A stretch of DNA of 64,000 bases from Haliscomenobacteraceae bacterium. GTDB lineage: Bacteria > Bacteroidota > Bacteroidia > Chitinophagales > Saprospiraceae. The DNA is taken from assembly GCA_947501115.1 (NCBI GenBank), contig CANMVX010000010.1, forward strand, positions 43,495 through 107,494, written 5' to 3'. The position numbers and the translations under genes were made by a program. Positions 1 through 10,058 of this stretch are shown piece after piece. Numbering within the stretch: position 1 is the first letter of the stretch; the number at the start of each line of letters is the position of its first letter. A model generated the notes under the pieces. That model was not told where the DNA came from and searched no databases. It saw only the letters and a program-made list of their open reading frames with translations.

Positions 1-920
1 AAGGTAAATTACAACTTTACACCCCAAAAGATACTTACCGGTTTGGTTCTTCAGGCTACGGGGGCGGTAGAGGTAATATTGGTGAAAATCCCGCAGAAGG
101 GGTTGTTTTAGATTACTTTATTGGAGAAAAAGTAGATTCTTTAGGCTTGACCTTAGAAATATATACCGCGGAGGGGAAATGGTTAAGAACCCTTTCTTCT
201 ATTAAACCAAAAAAATCAGACGCTTATCCAGGTGGACCTCCTCCACCAGTAATTCTTCCCGCTCAAGAGGGTGTGAACCGTTTCGCCTGGGACATGAGAA
301 CGGAAACTTTACCCGGCATTCAGAATGTTTTTGTACAGGGCGATTTAAGAGGCTATAAAGTGGGGCCTGGTATGTATAAAGCTAAGCTTACCGCTAATGG
401 TCAAAGTTCTGAGGTTACTTTTAAGATAAAGGTGAATCCTGCTTCAACTACCACTAAGGAAGAATGGATGGCTCAACAACTTATTTTGGAAAAAATCGAC
501 GCAGATGTGAAGGAGGTACATCAAATGGTAAATAAAATGCGTTTGGTGAAAAAGCAAATTTTACTTCAGGATGAATTACTTCAAGATAATCCGGCAGCAA
601 AAGACTTGTTGGAAAATGGAAAATCGTTGTTGAAAAAATTGGAAGATTGGGAATCTCAGGTTATTGAAACCAGACAGAAAAATTTCCAGGACGTTATTAA
701 CTGGCCAAGTAAAATAAACGGTGAATTGTTAGACTTGAAAAGTAGAATTGATACTAATGAGGCGAAACTTACCAACGGGGCAAAACAAAGACTTACCGAT
801 TTGAATGTTCGTTGGAAGCTGGATAGATCTGCTATCGATAAAGTAATTAATGAGGATTTACCCGAATACAGCAAAAAATTTCAAGACAAGGGTTTACCAC
901 CTTTAATTTTAATTCAATAA
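1..920 (+). CDS. VPS10/sortilin-like glycosyl hydrolase, C-terminal part
   Basis: This gene is cut by the left edge of the window. The frame is open from base 3 to the stop at 918-920, so the real start lies upstream. The visible part begins in a segment with the motif NPAEGVVLDYFI, which is typical of the region after the beta-propeller in secreted Bacteroidota proteins annotated as VPS10 or BNR-repeat glycosyl hydrolases. A beta-rich segment with FAWDMR and GPGMYKAKL follows, resembling a FlgD/Ig-like fold. The last 110 or so residues are helical and charged (EKIDADVKEVHQMVNK and following), as in the C-terminal tail of that family. The product is probably exported, but the signal peptide is outside the window. 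The substrate is unknown; the family name rests on the C-terminal pattern only. Confidence 0.75.
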   Translation, partial: GKLQLYTPKDTYRFGSSGYGGGRGNIGENPAEGVVLDYFIGEKVDSLGLTLEIYTAEGKWLRTLSSIKPKKSDAYPGGPPPPVILPAQEGVNRFAWDMRTETLPGIQNVFVQGDLRGYKVGPGMYKAKLTANGQSSEVTFKIKVNPASTTTKEEWMAQQLILEKIDADVKEVHQMVNKMRLVKKQILLQDELLQDNPAAKDLLENGKSLLKKLEDWESQVIETRQKNFQDVINWPSKINGELLDLKSRIDTNEAKLTNGAKQRLTDLNVRWKLDRSAIDKVINEDLPEYSKKFQDKGLPPLILIQ

Positions 921-940
921 AATGATGAATATATTAGGTT

Positions 941-2797
941 TTGCCTGTTAAGGCGCCTATATCGACTTTTCGATATGGTGGGAAGAAAAAAGGGAAAACC
1001 TTTAATATTGTCCAAGCTAAAGACCTGCTTGTGTTGCGTTCAGTATCTCCACTCAATGCACTCAAGCAGGTCTTATCGGCTAAAGCGTCGATTTTTTTTG
1101 AAAATTTAACCCTGACATTTTCTTTTCCAGAGGTAAAAGTGAATATTTTTAAGGTAAATGAACCAGACCAACTCGATGCTTGTAGATTAGCTTTTAAGGA
1201 AGATCCAAATATAAAATTTGCGGGAAGAGTCTGGAAAGAGGAATTATCAGGCTCAACCCTCATTTATACTGAAAATTTATTTGTTAAGTTCAGAGCAAAT
1301 ATATCAACAAAGGCCATTTTAGCTCTTTTAAGTTCCTACAAACTATTTATAAAGGAAAAATTTTCCTTTACCAGCAATGCCTATTTTGTAAAATCGGAGG
1401 GATTCCCCGGCGTTACTATTTTTGATATTGCCAGGGTATTGGGTGAAAATGCACAGGTACTTATCTGCTACCCGGAAATGGTGTTCCCTAAAAAAACACA
1501 TCAGATTCACGAGAACCAATGGTTTTTAAAGGAAGTTTCAACCGATGGTTCTAATAGACCGCGCGGGGTAGAAATGAGAAAAGTCTGGCAATATTCGAAA
1601 GGGGAGAATGTGATGATAGCTATTATTGATGATGGTGTTGACACGCATCATCCCGAGTTTAATCTCCTGGGTAAAGTGGTTTATCCCAGAGATACCATTT
1701 TAGATAGTGATTCAGCGCTACCGCAGACGATGGACGAAAATCATGGTACCTGTTGTGCCGGCGTGGCTCTGGCGCAGGGTTCGGGTCTTGCCAGTGGCGT
1801 GGCGCCTATGGCTCGATTAATTCCTATCAGAAGTGGAGGATTAGGTTCGTTCTCTGAAGCCAAAGCTTTTGCCTGGGCAGCTGACCACGGGGCCGATATC
1901 ATTAGCTGTTCTTGGGGTCCGCCCGATGGCATTTGGTATGATCCCAATGATCCCACTCATCGAATTCCCTTTCCTCTTCCCGATAGTTCCCGTTTAGCCA
2001 TTGATTATGCGTTAAAAAAGGGTAGAAATGGCTCCGGTTGCCTCCTTGTTTGGGCCGCAGGAAATGGAAATGAAGAAATTCAATATGATGGATATGCGTC
2101 TTTACCCACTATTTTGGCCGTTGCCGCTTGCGATTTTAAAGAAAAAAGATCGCCTTATAGCGATTTTGGTCAGAATATAGCATGTTGCTTTCCCAGTAGT
2201 TCCGCTTCTTCAACTCCGTTTGGAGTGTCTGATGGCATTTGGACAACGGATCGATCCCATGCGCTGGGGTACAATCCAGAGGGAGATTATGTGGGTACCT
2301 TTGGGGGAACTTCCGCTTCTTGCCCAGGGGTGGCAGGCAGCCTGGCACTCATCCTAAGCCTTTTTCCAGGGCTTAAAAACAGACACATACGTCCTATCTT
2401 AAATATGACTTCCGATAAAATAAGTATAGATACCGGAAAATATAATAATGGGCATAGTCATTATTTTGGCTATGGAAGGATTAATCCGTACCTCGCCATT
2501 CTTTTTATCAAACAAATATTAGTCATTGAAACTGAAATTAAGCGGAATATTAATTCGAAAATAGAGGGAATTCGTTGCGTTTTCCAACAAAATATTTTTC
2601 AGCTTAATCTGTCTTATTATCTAATAAATACAAAAAAGCGATGGTTGTCAGGTCAATGGTTGCTTTTTGAGGAGAATGCGTTTTCTGTCGATCAAATAGT
2701 TTTTGAGCTAAATGGATTGGACGCACCGCTATTTATACTTAAAAGGTATGATCGGGAAGATGGTCAGTTTGTTAAGTTAAAACTTATTTGGAAGTAA
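941..2797 (+). CDS. Subtilisin-like serine protease (peptidase S8)
   Basis: A 618-residue protein with a complete S8 catalytic triad: Asp230 in IIDDGVDTHHPE, His268 in NHGTCCAGV and Ser458 in FGGTSASCPG, with the oxyanion-hole Asn in AAGNGNEE. Residues 1-210 form an N-terminal domain starting with FRYGGKK, a pattern I associate with an N-terminal propeptide-like domain in some bacterial S8 proteases. No signal peptide is seen, so it may act inside the cell or leave by a non-Sec route. The start is unusual. An in-frame stop at 935-937 leaves no upstream ATG, and the first internal Met is beyond residue 200, so TTG at 941 is the only reasonable start. A nine-codon ATG frame (922-951) overlaps it. 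After the catalytic domain come about 100 residues of unassigned sequence. Confidence 0.85.
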   Translation: MPVKAPISTFRYGGKKKGKTFNIVQAKDLLVLRSVSPLNALKQVLSAKASIFFENLTLTFSFPEVKVNIFKVNEPDQLDACRLAFKEDPNIKFAGRVWKEELSGSTLIYTENLFVKFRANISTKAILALLSSYKLFIKEKFSFTSNAYFVKSEGFPGVTIFDIARVLGENAQVLICYPEMVFPKKTHQIHENQWFLKEVSTDGSNRPRGVEMRKVWQYSKGENVMIAIIDDGVDTHHPEFNLLGKVVYPRDTILDSDSALPQTMDENHGTCCAGVALAQGSGLASGVAPMARLIPIRSGGLGSFSEAKAFAWAADHGADIISCSWGPPDGIWYDPNDPTHRIPFPLPDSSRLAIDYALKKGRNGSGCLLVWAAGNGNEEIQYDGYASLPTILAVAACDFKEKRSPYSDFGQNIACCFPSSSASSTPFGVSDGIWTTDRSHALGYNPEGDYVGTFGGTSASCPGVAGSLALILSLFPGLKNRHIRPILNMTSDKISIDTGKYNNGHSHYFGYGRINPYLAILFIKQILVIETEIKRNINSKIEGIRCVFQQNIFQLNLSYYLINTKKRWLSGQWLLFEENAFSVDQIVFELNGLDAPLFILKRYDREDGQFVKLKLIWK

Positions 2798-3101
2798 ATT
2801 CTTTAAAATTGTTCTTTTGTATAAAAAGAAAATGATAGAAAAAAATTGATTAAAAACAGATCTGAGGTAGGTATGTATTTATTTATGCGTTTCACCAAGG
2901 GTAATCTTTTCCTGAATTTAATGGTAATTAGGAAATATCTCAGTTCAAACGAAAGGAAATATGGTAAAGACTGAAAACATGGCGTAAAATAAGTTTACTA
3001 TCGTTAAATATCTTTACAAAATGACAGGATATTTTGCGCTGAATTTTTAGTTAACATGAAATTACTTTCCATTTTATCTACTTTTGATAAAACTTTTAAA
3101 A
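2798..3101. other. Intergenic region, no gene seen
   Basis: About 300 AT-rich bases lie between the protease gene and the phosphodiesterase gene. I see no convincing open frame, RNA gene or terminator hairpin. TACTTTTG at 3079-3086 fits the -7 pattern TAnnTTTG, but no clear TTTG lies at the right distance upstream and the implied leader would be only a few bases, so I do not call a promoter. Confidence 0.4.
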
Positions 3102-3992
3102 ATGAAATTTTTTACAACACTATTTCTACTTTGCCTGTTTCACATTTCCCAAGCGCAAGAAACGGATAAAAAAACATTTGATTGGCAAGGGCATAGAGGA
3201 GCTAGAGGCCTGGCGCCTGAAAACGCGTTGCCTGCTTTTTTAACGGCTTTGTCATTTCCAAAAATAACTACCCTCGAATTAGATGTCGTTATTTCAGCCG
3301 ATGGAAAAGTAGTGGTTTCTCACGAGCCGTGGTTAAATGCTAAAATTTGCCTCGATGCTAAGGGCAACTCTCTCAATGGCAAGAAAAAAGAAGAAGTTAA
3401 TCTATATAAAATGGATTATAAAGAGATTAAAAAGTGTGATTGTGGCAGTAGGGGAAACCCATCTTTTCCTGAACAAAAAGGCATTTTTTCCTATAAACCG
3501 TTGTTGAGTGACGTCGTAAATGAGGTTCAGCGTTATGCCAAAAAAGCTAATAAATCTATGCCTCAATTTAATATTGAGATAAAATCTGATCCTTCGTCAG
3601 ATGGTATATTTACTCCTGAAGTCAATATTTTTGCTGAAATAGTAAGAAAAGAAATAAAAAAATTAAAAATACAAGAAATTACTTCTCTTCAATCTTTCGA
3701 TCCTCGTGCATTAAGGTATTTACATGAAAAAGAAAAAGAATGGGTATTCGCTTATTTGGTTGAAAAAGTAGAGGATGTTAAACAGCAACTAGATTTACTT
3801 GGATTTACGCCTGCGATTTATAGTCCACATTTTGAAAAAGTAACCTTAGCTACCGTGGAACAATGTCATAAAATGGGTATGAAAATCATTCCATGGACGG
3901 TCAATGACACAGAGCAGATGAAGAAACTTGTTCAGCTTGGGGTTGACGGTATTATAACAGATTATCCTGACAGAATACCAGGTGATAAATAA
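3102..3992 (+). CDS. Secreted glycerophosphodiester phosphodiesterase
   Basis: About 296 residues. The ATG at 3102 gives a clean signal peptide (MKFFTTLFLLCLFHISQAQ) with the Ala-Gln junction common in Bacteroidota; a TTG 18 bases upstream is less likely. The mature part has the GDPD signature: QGHRGARGLAPENALPAF, then ELDVVISADGKVVVSHEP with the acidic and His residues that bind metal and substrate, and a C-terminal IIPWTVNDTEQM then GVDGIITDYPDR. The family hydrolyses glycerophosphodiesters to glycerol-3-phosphate and an alcohol; here it would act in the periplasm. An insertion around CDCGSRGNPSFPEQ is typical of Bacteroidota members. The 3' end faces recQ across 29 bases with no obvious terminator. 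Confidence 0.9.
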   Translation: MKFFTTLFLLCLFHISQAQETDKKTFDWQGHRGARGLAPENALPAFLTALSFPKITTLELDVVISADGKVVVSHEPWLNAKICLDAKGNSLNGKKKEEVNLYKMDYKEIKKCDCGSRGNPSFPEQKGIFSYKPLLSDVVNEVQRYAKKANKSMPQFNIEIKSDPSSDGIFTPEVNIFAEIVRKEIKKLKIQEITSLQSFDPRALRYLHEKEKEWVFAYLVEKVEDVKQQLDLLGFTPAIYSPHFEKVTLATVEQCHKMGMKIIPWTVNDTEQMKKLVQLGVDGIITDYPDRIPGDK

Positions 3993-4021
3993 AATAAGCT
4001 GACTTCTATGTTGGAAAGAAA

Positions 4022-6145
4022 CTACCTTGATATTTTTTTTAAGTGAGCTTGTAACAGCCTTATCTGAAAATAGGAAAAAGCACCATTCCATTTTTCGAAT
4101 AAATCATTGATAGAAACCTCTTTACTGTGAACATCGGGTTCAGCAAGCATTAAATCTATTTCTTTTTTGCTTATAAACTGTTGAATATCAGTAATTAAAC
4201 CATCAACATAAAGTTTAACGATATGACTTTGAATAGTGGAAGTAGCCAATTTTCTCATGCTTGCAATGTCTTCTACATCGTGACCTTCAAGCACTCTGTG
4301 ATAGGTTAAAAGATGGGTAACGCCTGGATTATTATTAGTCTGACCCTCCAGAAATTCTCTGATAGCGGACAAGAAACTTGCGCCATAGTTTAGGGCCTTT
4401 GCTTCGCTCACACCAGTTACCTCCATTAAATCTTTATGGTCAATCGGTTTTTTTCTGGCCATTTCCATCAAGGCAGTATCAGGAAAAATCTGATAAGGAG
4501 GAATGCCTGCCTGTCGGGAGAGATTGAAACGCACCTGAACCAGTATATTAAAGAGTGTTTCGTAATGCTGTGATTTTTTGGTAGCAACGAATTCTTTTGC
4601 AGCATCTTTTTCTTTTCTTTGCGCAATGGTTAACATTTTAACTAATTGCACTTCCTTATTTTCAAAAAGCACCTCTCTGCTGCCGCTTCCAAGGCGCAAA
4701 ACATTTCCGGCATCGTAGGCAATTTCAATGAAACCCATATTAATCCATTGGGTAATATAGTAGTACCATTGTTCGGCAGGGTATTCACGGCCCACACCAA
4801 AAGTTTTTATCAGGTGGAAATCATTTTCAGTAATTTCCTTTCTGTGTGAGCCTCTAAGAACATCAATTAAAATGGTGAGTGTTGCTCTTTCGTTCAGACG
4901 TGTGATAGCGGAAAGAGCCATTTGAGCGAGTCGGGTGGCATTAAAATAATTTGGGGGGTTGAGACAGACATCACAGTTTCCACAATTATCTGGTAGGAAT
5001 TCTCCAAAATATCCCAATAATATTTTTCTTCTACAAATAAGCGCTTCTGCATATTCCTTCATTCTGTTCAACTTGGCCAGTTGCAGTTCTGTTTTTTCCC
5101 CTTTTGAATCGTTTAGAATATCTCTTAAAATACCAATATCTGCAAATCCATAAAATAGCAAAGCTGTTGCTGCTGCGCCATCTCTTCCACCACGTCCAAT
5201 TTCTTGATAATAACTTTCAATATTTTTAGGTATATTATAATGGATAACCCATCGAATAGATGATTTATCTATGCCCATACCAAATGCCAGGGTGGCACAA
5301 ATAATGGGTGTCTTGTCAAAAGTGAAAGCATCCTGGATGTCACTTCGTTCTGAGGGAGAAAGCCCCGCATGATAAGGGGAGGCTTTAATACCTTTGGCAT
5401 TTAACTTCGCCGACAGCGTTTCCGTTGATTTTCTGCTAAGGCAATAAATGATACCACTCTGGCCATTTTTACTTTTTATAAAAGACAATATTTGATTAAA
5501 TCGGTCTAAAGCAGGTCTGACTTCCAAATGAATATTGGGTCTGTCAAATGAACTTATATACGTTTCCGGTTGGTGAAGTTTTAACTGATCTACAATGTCG
5601 CGTCGGGTTATTTTGTCGGCCGTAGCGGTTAAGGCAATAATGGGTATGTGTGGAAACTGGTTTTTTATGAACCCAAGTTTAGCGTATTCCGGTCTGAAAT
5701 CGTGTCCCCAGGAGGAAATACAATGAGCCTCGTCTATGGCAAAAAGATTGATATTCCCCTTTTGAAGTAAAGAGAAAAAAGAGGCGGATATTAGTTTTTC
5801 CGGAGATACATAGAGTAGTTTTAATGCTCCGTTTACAAAATCATTTTCTACTTGTGCTGTAACGGCTGGACTTAAACTGCTATTTATAAAGGCAGCTGGA
5901 ATGCCGTTGGTGCGCAAACCACCTACCTGATCTTTCATTAATGAAATTAATGGCGACACAACGATGGCTGTTCCCTTCATTAATAAGGCGGGTAATTGGT
6001 AGCAAATCGATTTTCCACCCCCTGTGGGCATTAGGGCAAGCACATCTTTTCCGTCAATCAAAGCCTGAATAATACTTTCCTGATTTTCTCTGAAAGTATC
6101 AAATCCAAAATATTTTTTTAACGTTTCTGTTTTCTTTGTTATCAT
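4022..6145 (-). CDS. recQ: ATP-dependent DNA helicase RecQ
   Basis: A 707-residue superfamily 2 helicase that unwinds DNA 3' to 5' in recombination and repair. The N-terminal ATPase core has Walker A MPTGGGKS and the DEAH box in AIDEAHCISSWGHDFRPEY. The second RecA-like lobe carries IGRGGRDG. A RecQ zinc-binding segment follows (CRRKILLGYFGEF then CGNCDVC, four cysteines), then the RQC winged helix. An HRDC-like region spans roughly residues 520-600 (VRFNLSRQAGIPPYQIF). A final HTH segment (HRVLEGHDVEDIASMRKL) is usual in longer RecQ proteins. The gene stands alone, divergent from fabH. Assignment is secure from the complete domain set. Confidence 0.95.
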   Translation of the reverse strand: MITKKTETLKKYFGFDTFRENQESIIQALIDGKDVLALMPTGGGKSICYQLPALLMKGTAIVVSPLISLMKDQVGGLRTNGIPAAFINSSLSPAVTAQVENDFVNGALKLLYVSPEKLISASFFSLLQKGNINLFAIDEAHCISSWGHDFRPEYAKLGFIKNQFPHIPIIALTATADKITRRDIVDQLKLHQPETYISSFDRPNIHLEVRPALDRFNQILSFIKSKNGQSGIIYCLSRKSTETLSAKLNAKGIKASPYHAGLSPSERSDIQDAFTFDKTPIICATLAFGMGIDKSSIRWVIHYNIPKNIESYYQEIGRGGRDGAAATALLFYGFADIGILRDILNDSKGEKTELQLAKLNRMKEYAEALICRRKILLGYFGEFLPDNCGNCDVCLNPPNYFNATRLAQMALSAITRLNERATLTILIDVLRGSHRKEITENDFHLIKTFGVGREYPAEQWYYYITQWINMGFIEIAYDAGNVLRLGSGSREVLFENKEVQLVKMLTIAQRKEKDAAKEFVATKKSQHYETLFNILVQVRFNLSRQAGIPPYQIFPDTALMEMARKKPIDHKDLMEVTGVSEAKALNYGASFLSAIREFLEGQTNNNPGVTHLLTYHRVLEGHDVEDIASMRKLATSTIQSHIVKLYVDGLITDIQQFISKKEIDLMLAEPDVHSKEVSINDLFEKWNGAFSYFQIRLLQAHLKKISR

Positions 6146-6303
6146 GTTTCCGTGGCAATATCGGAAAAGGGTGTTTGTTGGTTAGGTCGTAAAAAAATAA
6201 AAGTACGTTTTTTTTCGGTTAATTTTTAATTTACTAAAAAAAGGTTTTTTTATCTATTTAGAGAAATTTCGCTATTTTAGCAAAAAATAAAACAAACCCT
6301 TTC

Positions 6304-7371
6304 ATGTTCAAGACTAAAATTGCCGGCATCGGTAGCTATCTACCTGAAAATATCATAACCAATGATGATTTAGCACAAAGAATGGATACCAATGATGCCT
6401 GGATTCAGGAAAGAACGGGCATTCAATCCAGACGGTATGCGACAAATTTCAAAGAGACCACCACCACCATGGGCGCAAAAGCGGCTTCTGTCGCCATTGA
6501 AAGGGCGGGGATAAGTCCTGATGATATTGATTTTATCATTTTTGCTACGCTTTCACCAGACTATTATTTTCCAGGTTGCGGCGTTTTGGTTCAAAGGGAA
6601 TTGGGTATTACCAAAACAGAATGTGGCGCCCTCGATATTCGAAATCAATGTTCAGGCTTTATTTATGGCCTGTCTGTTGCCGATCAGTTTATTAAAACGG
6701 GAATGTATAAAAATATTCTATTGATTGGTTCCGAAATGCATTCTATGGGTTTAGATTACTCAAATGATGGTAGAAATGTTACTGTTATTTTTGGTGACGG
6801 CGCGGGTGCTGTTATTTTACAACCAGCAGTAAATGAAAAACAAGGCATTCTGTCGACACATTTGCATTCCAATGGTACTTATGCAGAAAAATTGGCTACT
6901 CTGAGTCCCGGATGTCATGGTGGGTATCATGCCAGTCGTGTTGAAACAGAGATTGATTACGGTTTTCCGGACACTGCCTATGGAGGTATTTTTGTGACAG
7001 AACACATGGTTAAAAATAATCAGGTGGCAGCCACTATGGACGGGCAGTTTGTTTTTAAAATGGCCGTTCAGAAATTTCCAGAGGTTATTGGTGAAGCGTT
7101 GAAGAAAAATGGTTTGGATAAAACTGATATTGATATGCTTATTCCTCATCAGGCTAATTTGCGAATTAGTCAGTTTGTTCAAAAACAGATGGGGCTTTCT
7201 GATGATAAAATATGGAATAATATCCAAAAATATGGAAATACTACCGCCGCATCTATTCCCATTGCTATGTGTGAGGCTTGGGAAAATGGAAAAATAAAAG
7301 AGGGTGATTTAGTTTGTCTGGCTGCTTTCGGTAGCGGATTTACCTGGGGTTCAGCTCTTCTTTATTGGTAG
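6304..7371 (+). CDS. fabH: 3-oxoacyl-ACP synthase III (KAS III, FabH-like)
   Basis: A 355-residue condensing enzyme of the thiolase fold. KAS III joins acetyl-CoA or another acyl-CoA to malonyl-ACP at the start of fatty acid synthesis. The catalytic triad is intact: Cys116 in NQCSGFIYGL, His282 in LIPHQANLR and Asn312 in KYGNTTAAS. The C-terminal LAAFGSGFTWGSALLYW is typical. The protein is about 30 residues longer than E. coli FabH because of an insert after residue 190 (SPGCHGGYHASRVETE). Such longer paralogues sometimes use other acyl starters or serve special lipids. The gene is monocistronic, convergent with the XdhC-family gene. Confidence 0.88.
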   Translation: MFKTKIAGIGSYLPENIITNDDLAQRMDTNDAWIQERTGIQSRRYATNFKETTTTMGAKAASVAIERAGISPDDIDFIIFATLSPDYYFPGCGVLVQRELGITKTECGALDIRNQCSGFIYGLSVADQFIKTGMYKNILLIGSEMHSMGLDYSNDGRNVTVIFGDGAGAVILQPAVNEKQGILSTHLHSNGTYAEKLATLSPGCHGGYHASRVETEIDYGFPDTAYGGIFVTEHMVKNNQVAATMDGQFVFKMAVQKFPEVIGEALKKNGLDKTDIDMLIPHQANLRISQFVQKQMGLSDDKIWNNIQKYGNTTAASIPIAMCEAWENGKIKEGDLVCLAAFGSGFTWGSALLYW

Positions 7372-7395
7372 TTATCTAAAAAAGAAGGCTTCATT

Positions 7396-8535
7396 TTATT
7401 CATTTGAAAAATATCGGGGATGGATTTCTGTTACAAGATTTCTAAGAAATCCTCCTTTTTTGTTATTCATCACCGACATAATTTCTGCGGTGATACTCAA
7501 TGCAATTTCAGCTGGCGTTTCCGCCCCTATTTCTAAACCTACGGGACCGTAAAGTATGTTTTTCTGTCTTTCATTCAGGAAAATATTTTCTGCTTTCAGA
7601 TCTGTAATCATGTTATCCAGTTTCTTTTTGGGGCCTAATGCGCCAATGTAAGGGATATTTTTGCCTAATAATGCTTTTAAAATGGCATAATCGTAATTAT
7701 AATTATGCGTCATAAGCACAAAAACTGTTTTTTCGTCAATGGGTATTTGTTGTAATACTTTTTCTGGTTTACTCACTATAATCTGGCAGGCGCTTGAGAA
7801 CCGCTCAACCTTTGCGTAAGTATGACGTCCATCTACAATCGTAACCTCCCAGCCAAGGGTTTCTGCGATAGATTGGAGTGGAATAGCGTCATTTCCAGCG
7901 CCTATAATAACTAATGAAATTGGGGGAGAGATAAATGAAAGAAAAGCATTAAAGGTATTATCATTATGTTGATAGCTTTTAAATGAGCTTTTTTTTACCG
8001 TCAATGTTTCTCTGATATCCTGAAGCAGCGTTTCGGGAACAAACTGAAAAGATGAATTATTGTGAAATTCGCCTGATTCTTCTAGTAACATTGACGTTCC
8101 GACGATATCACCTTTCTTAATTTTAGGAGCATATAAAGTAACTAATACCGTATTTTGTCTTTTTTGAATGGCTTTTTTTAGTAATTCAATAGGATTTAAA
8201 GGGTCGGTTTCATCGATAGGTTCAAAAAGAACCTGGATAATACCTGAACAGCCCAGTTGAATGCCTATGGTGGCATCTTCCTCGTCACTGGTATCATAAA
8301 CTACCAATTTTGGTATTTGCGTATGTATGCAAAATACGGCTTTTCTTAAGGCATCACCTTCTAAACAACCTCCACTTATGGCGCCGGTAAGTTGTCCCTC
8401 CTCATCGACAATCATTCTGGCGCCTGGTCTTCTATACGACGAACCATTTAAGTGGACTAACGTAGCCAAAGCCAACCTTTTTTCATTTTTTTTGGCTTTA
8501 TTGTAGGCATTTATGATTTCTCTTATTTCCTTCAT
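7396..8535 (-). CDS. XdhC/CoxI-family molybdoenzyme maturation protein
   Basis: 379 residues. The N-terminal XdhC_CoxI domain begins at about residue 10 and shows the conserved block RPGARMIVDEEGQLTGAISGGCLEGD. The C-terminal XdhC Rossmann domain shows LVIIGAGNDAIPL, then WEVTIVDGRH and a TPAEIALSITAEI tail. Proteins of this family bind molybdenum cofactor, protect it, and support its sulfuration before insertion into xanthine dehydrogenase-type enzymes. No molybdenum hydroxylase gene lies in this window, so the partner must be elsewhere. The gene is divergent from the eCIS ATPase gene, with 52 bases between the two starts. Confidence 0.9.
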   Translation of the reverse strand: MKEIREIINAYNKAKKNEKRLALATLVHLNGSSYRRPGARMIVDEEGQLTGAISGGCLEGDALRKAVFCIHTQIPKLVVYDTSDEEDATIGIQLGCSGIIQVLFEPIDETDPLNPIELLKKAIQKRQNTVLVTLYAPKIKKGDIVGTSMLLEESGEFHNNSSFQFVPETLLQDIRETLTVKKSSFKSYQHNDNTFNAFLSFISPPISLVIIGAGNDAIPLQSIAETLGWEVTIVDGRHTYAKVERFSSACQIIVSKPEKVLQQIPIDEKTVFVLMTHNYNYDYAILKALLGKNIPYIGALGPKKKLDNMITDLKAENIFLNERQKNILYGPVGLEIGAETPAEIALSITAEIMSVMNNKKGGFLRNLVTEIHPRYFSNE

Positions 8536-8587
8536 ACTTATTTATTAACGCTAATTTCTTACTTTTACTTTAAATGCATCCTTTTTT

Positions 8588-9940
8588 ATGACGAATAATG
8601 CGCTAGTTCAAAATATTTTAACCATTGAGAAGGAATTAAAATGGTTTGAAATATTTTTAGAGGCTCGTATAGCTCAATTTTTCAATAATAAATTAGAAGA
8701 TCCATATCAAATTCATATCGCACCAGATTTATCAGAGGAGGAAAGTATTTATGCTAAATTTGTAAACCGTTACCAACTTAATTTTGGAGAACGACTCGTT
8801 TTATTGTTATGTTTAATTCCGCATATAAAGCCAGAATTGTTGGATTCATTTTTAGTTAAAGATGCTGTTACAGGCAGATTTTATACTATTTTCGGTGGTG
8901 TAGCCGGGCAAAATCATAATGGTTTTTTACCAACCGGAGAAACAGCTGTTTTTTTACTTTCAGGTAATGATCTTTTAGCGAGAACCACTGCCTCTAAATT
9001 ATTTGCTGAAACCCATAAATTTTTTATTTTTAATATTTTAAAACTGGATGAATCAAAATTGGGAGAGCCTCGATTAAGTGGTTTACTATCAATTTCTGAA
9101 GAAACGTTGTCTTTGTTAACCTCTGGCAATGACTATGAGCCTCCTTTTAGTTCAAAATTTCCAGCCAGAATATTACATTCTTCCTTGACCTGGGATGATT
9201 TAGTCTTGGATACCAACGCGTATGATGAAATTGAAACGATTAAAGTCTGGATAAATCAAAAAGATAATCCTGAATGGAATGGTGTTAAACATTCTGGTTG
9301 GATGAAAGGCTATAGAGTGCTATTTTATGGACCTCCGGGAACAGGTAAATCTTTGACAGCAACTTTAATGGGAAATGAATGTGGCAAAATTGTTTATCGA
9401 ATTGATTTGTCGCAGATTGTTTCTAAATATATAGGAGAAACGGAAAAAAATCTTTCCTCCTTATTTCAATTGTCAGAAAATAAAAACTGGATTTTATTTT
9501 TTGATGAAGCAGATGCCCTTTTTGGGAAAAGGACAGAAATGACGGACGCAAAAGATAAATATGCCAATCAGGAAACTTCTTATTTATTGCAAAGAATTGA
9601 AGATTTTCAAGGTTTAATTATCCTGGCAACTAATTTTAAACCTAATATTGACAGTGCTTTCCTTCGTCGTTTTCAATCTATTGTTTATTTTAAAATACCC
9701 GGTATTAGCCAACGTGAAAAACTTTGGGAGAAAGCATTGTCCCGATTGCCTGGCGAAAATCAAGTTGATGTTTTAAAATTGGCTGGTGATTACGAAATTG
9801 CAGGTGGCTTTATTAATAATGTAGTTCAATTTGCCTGGTTGAATGCAAGAAAAAATAATTCAAAAATAATTACAAATCAAGATGTTCTGCTTGGAATAAA
9901 AAGAGAATATGCAAAGGAAGGTAAAATTTTTAATGATTAA
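8588..9940 (+). CDS. eCIS AAA+ ATPase (Afp15-like)
   Basis: 450 residues. A poorly conserved N-terminal half is followed by an AAA+ module: Walker A GPPGTGKS at residues 248-255, Walker B ILFFDEADALFG, a sensor region LILATNFKPNIDSAFLRRF with an Arg pair. This is the ATPase found in almost all eCIS loci (Afp15, PVC15 family). It is needed for assembly, although its exact step is not settled. The gene lies outside the main minus-strand cluster and on the opposite strand, with a TonB-dependent receptor gene between it and the tape measure gene. The family call is firm. Its tie to the neighbouring eCIS is inferred from the family and from proximity. Confidence 0.88.
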   Translation: MTNNALVQNILTIEKELKWFEIFLEARIAQFFNNKLEDPYQIHIAPDLSEEESIYAKFVNRYQLNFGERLVLLLCLIPHIKPELLDSFLVKDAVTGRFYTIFGGVAGQNHNGFLPTGETAVFLLSGNDLLARTTASKLFAETHKFFIFNILKLDESKLGEPRLSGLLSISEETLSLLTSGNDYEPPFSSKFPARILHSSLTWDDLVLDTNAYDEIETIKVWINQKDNPEWNGVKHSGWMKGYRVLFYGPPGTGKSLTATLMGNECGKIVYRIDLSQIVSKYIGETEKNLSSLFQLSENKNWILFFDEADALFGKRTEMTDAKDKYANQETSYLLQRIEDFQGLIILATNFKPNIDSAFLRRFQSIVYFKIPGISQREKLWEKALSRLPGENQVDVLKLAGDYEIAGGFINNVVQFAWLNARKNNSKIITNQDVLLGIKREYAKEGKIFND

Positions 9941-10058
9941 TTAAATTTTCAGCAACTCCGAAATTTAGTAAAAAAAGGTGATTAATAGATTTCTCCGTTT
10001 TTTGGAAAAGATTGGTTAATTTTAAAAAATTTTCAAAACAAATAAAAAATCAATAAAA

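Noticed and set aside
7372..7395. Terminator between the convergent fabH and xdhC-like genes
   Set aside because: Only a very weak GAAG/CTTC pairing is present, with no real stem.
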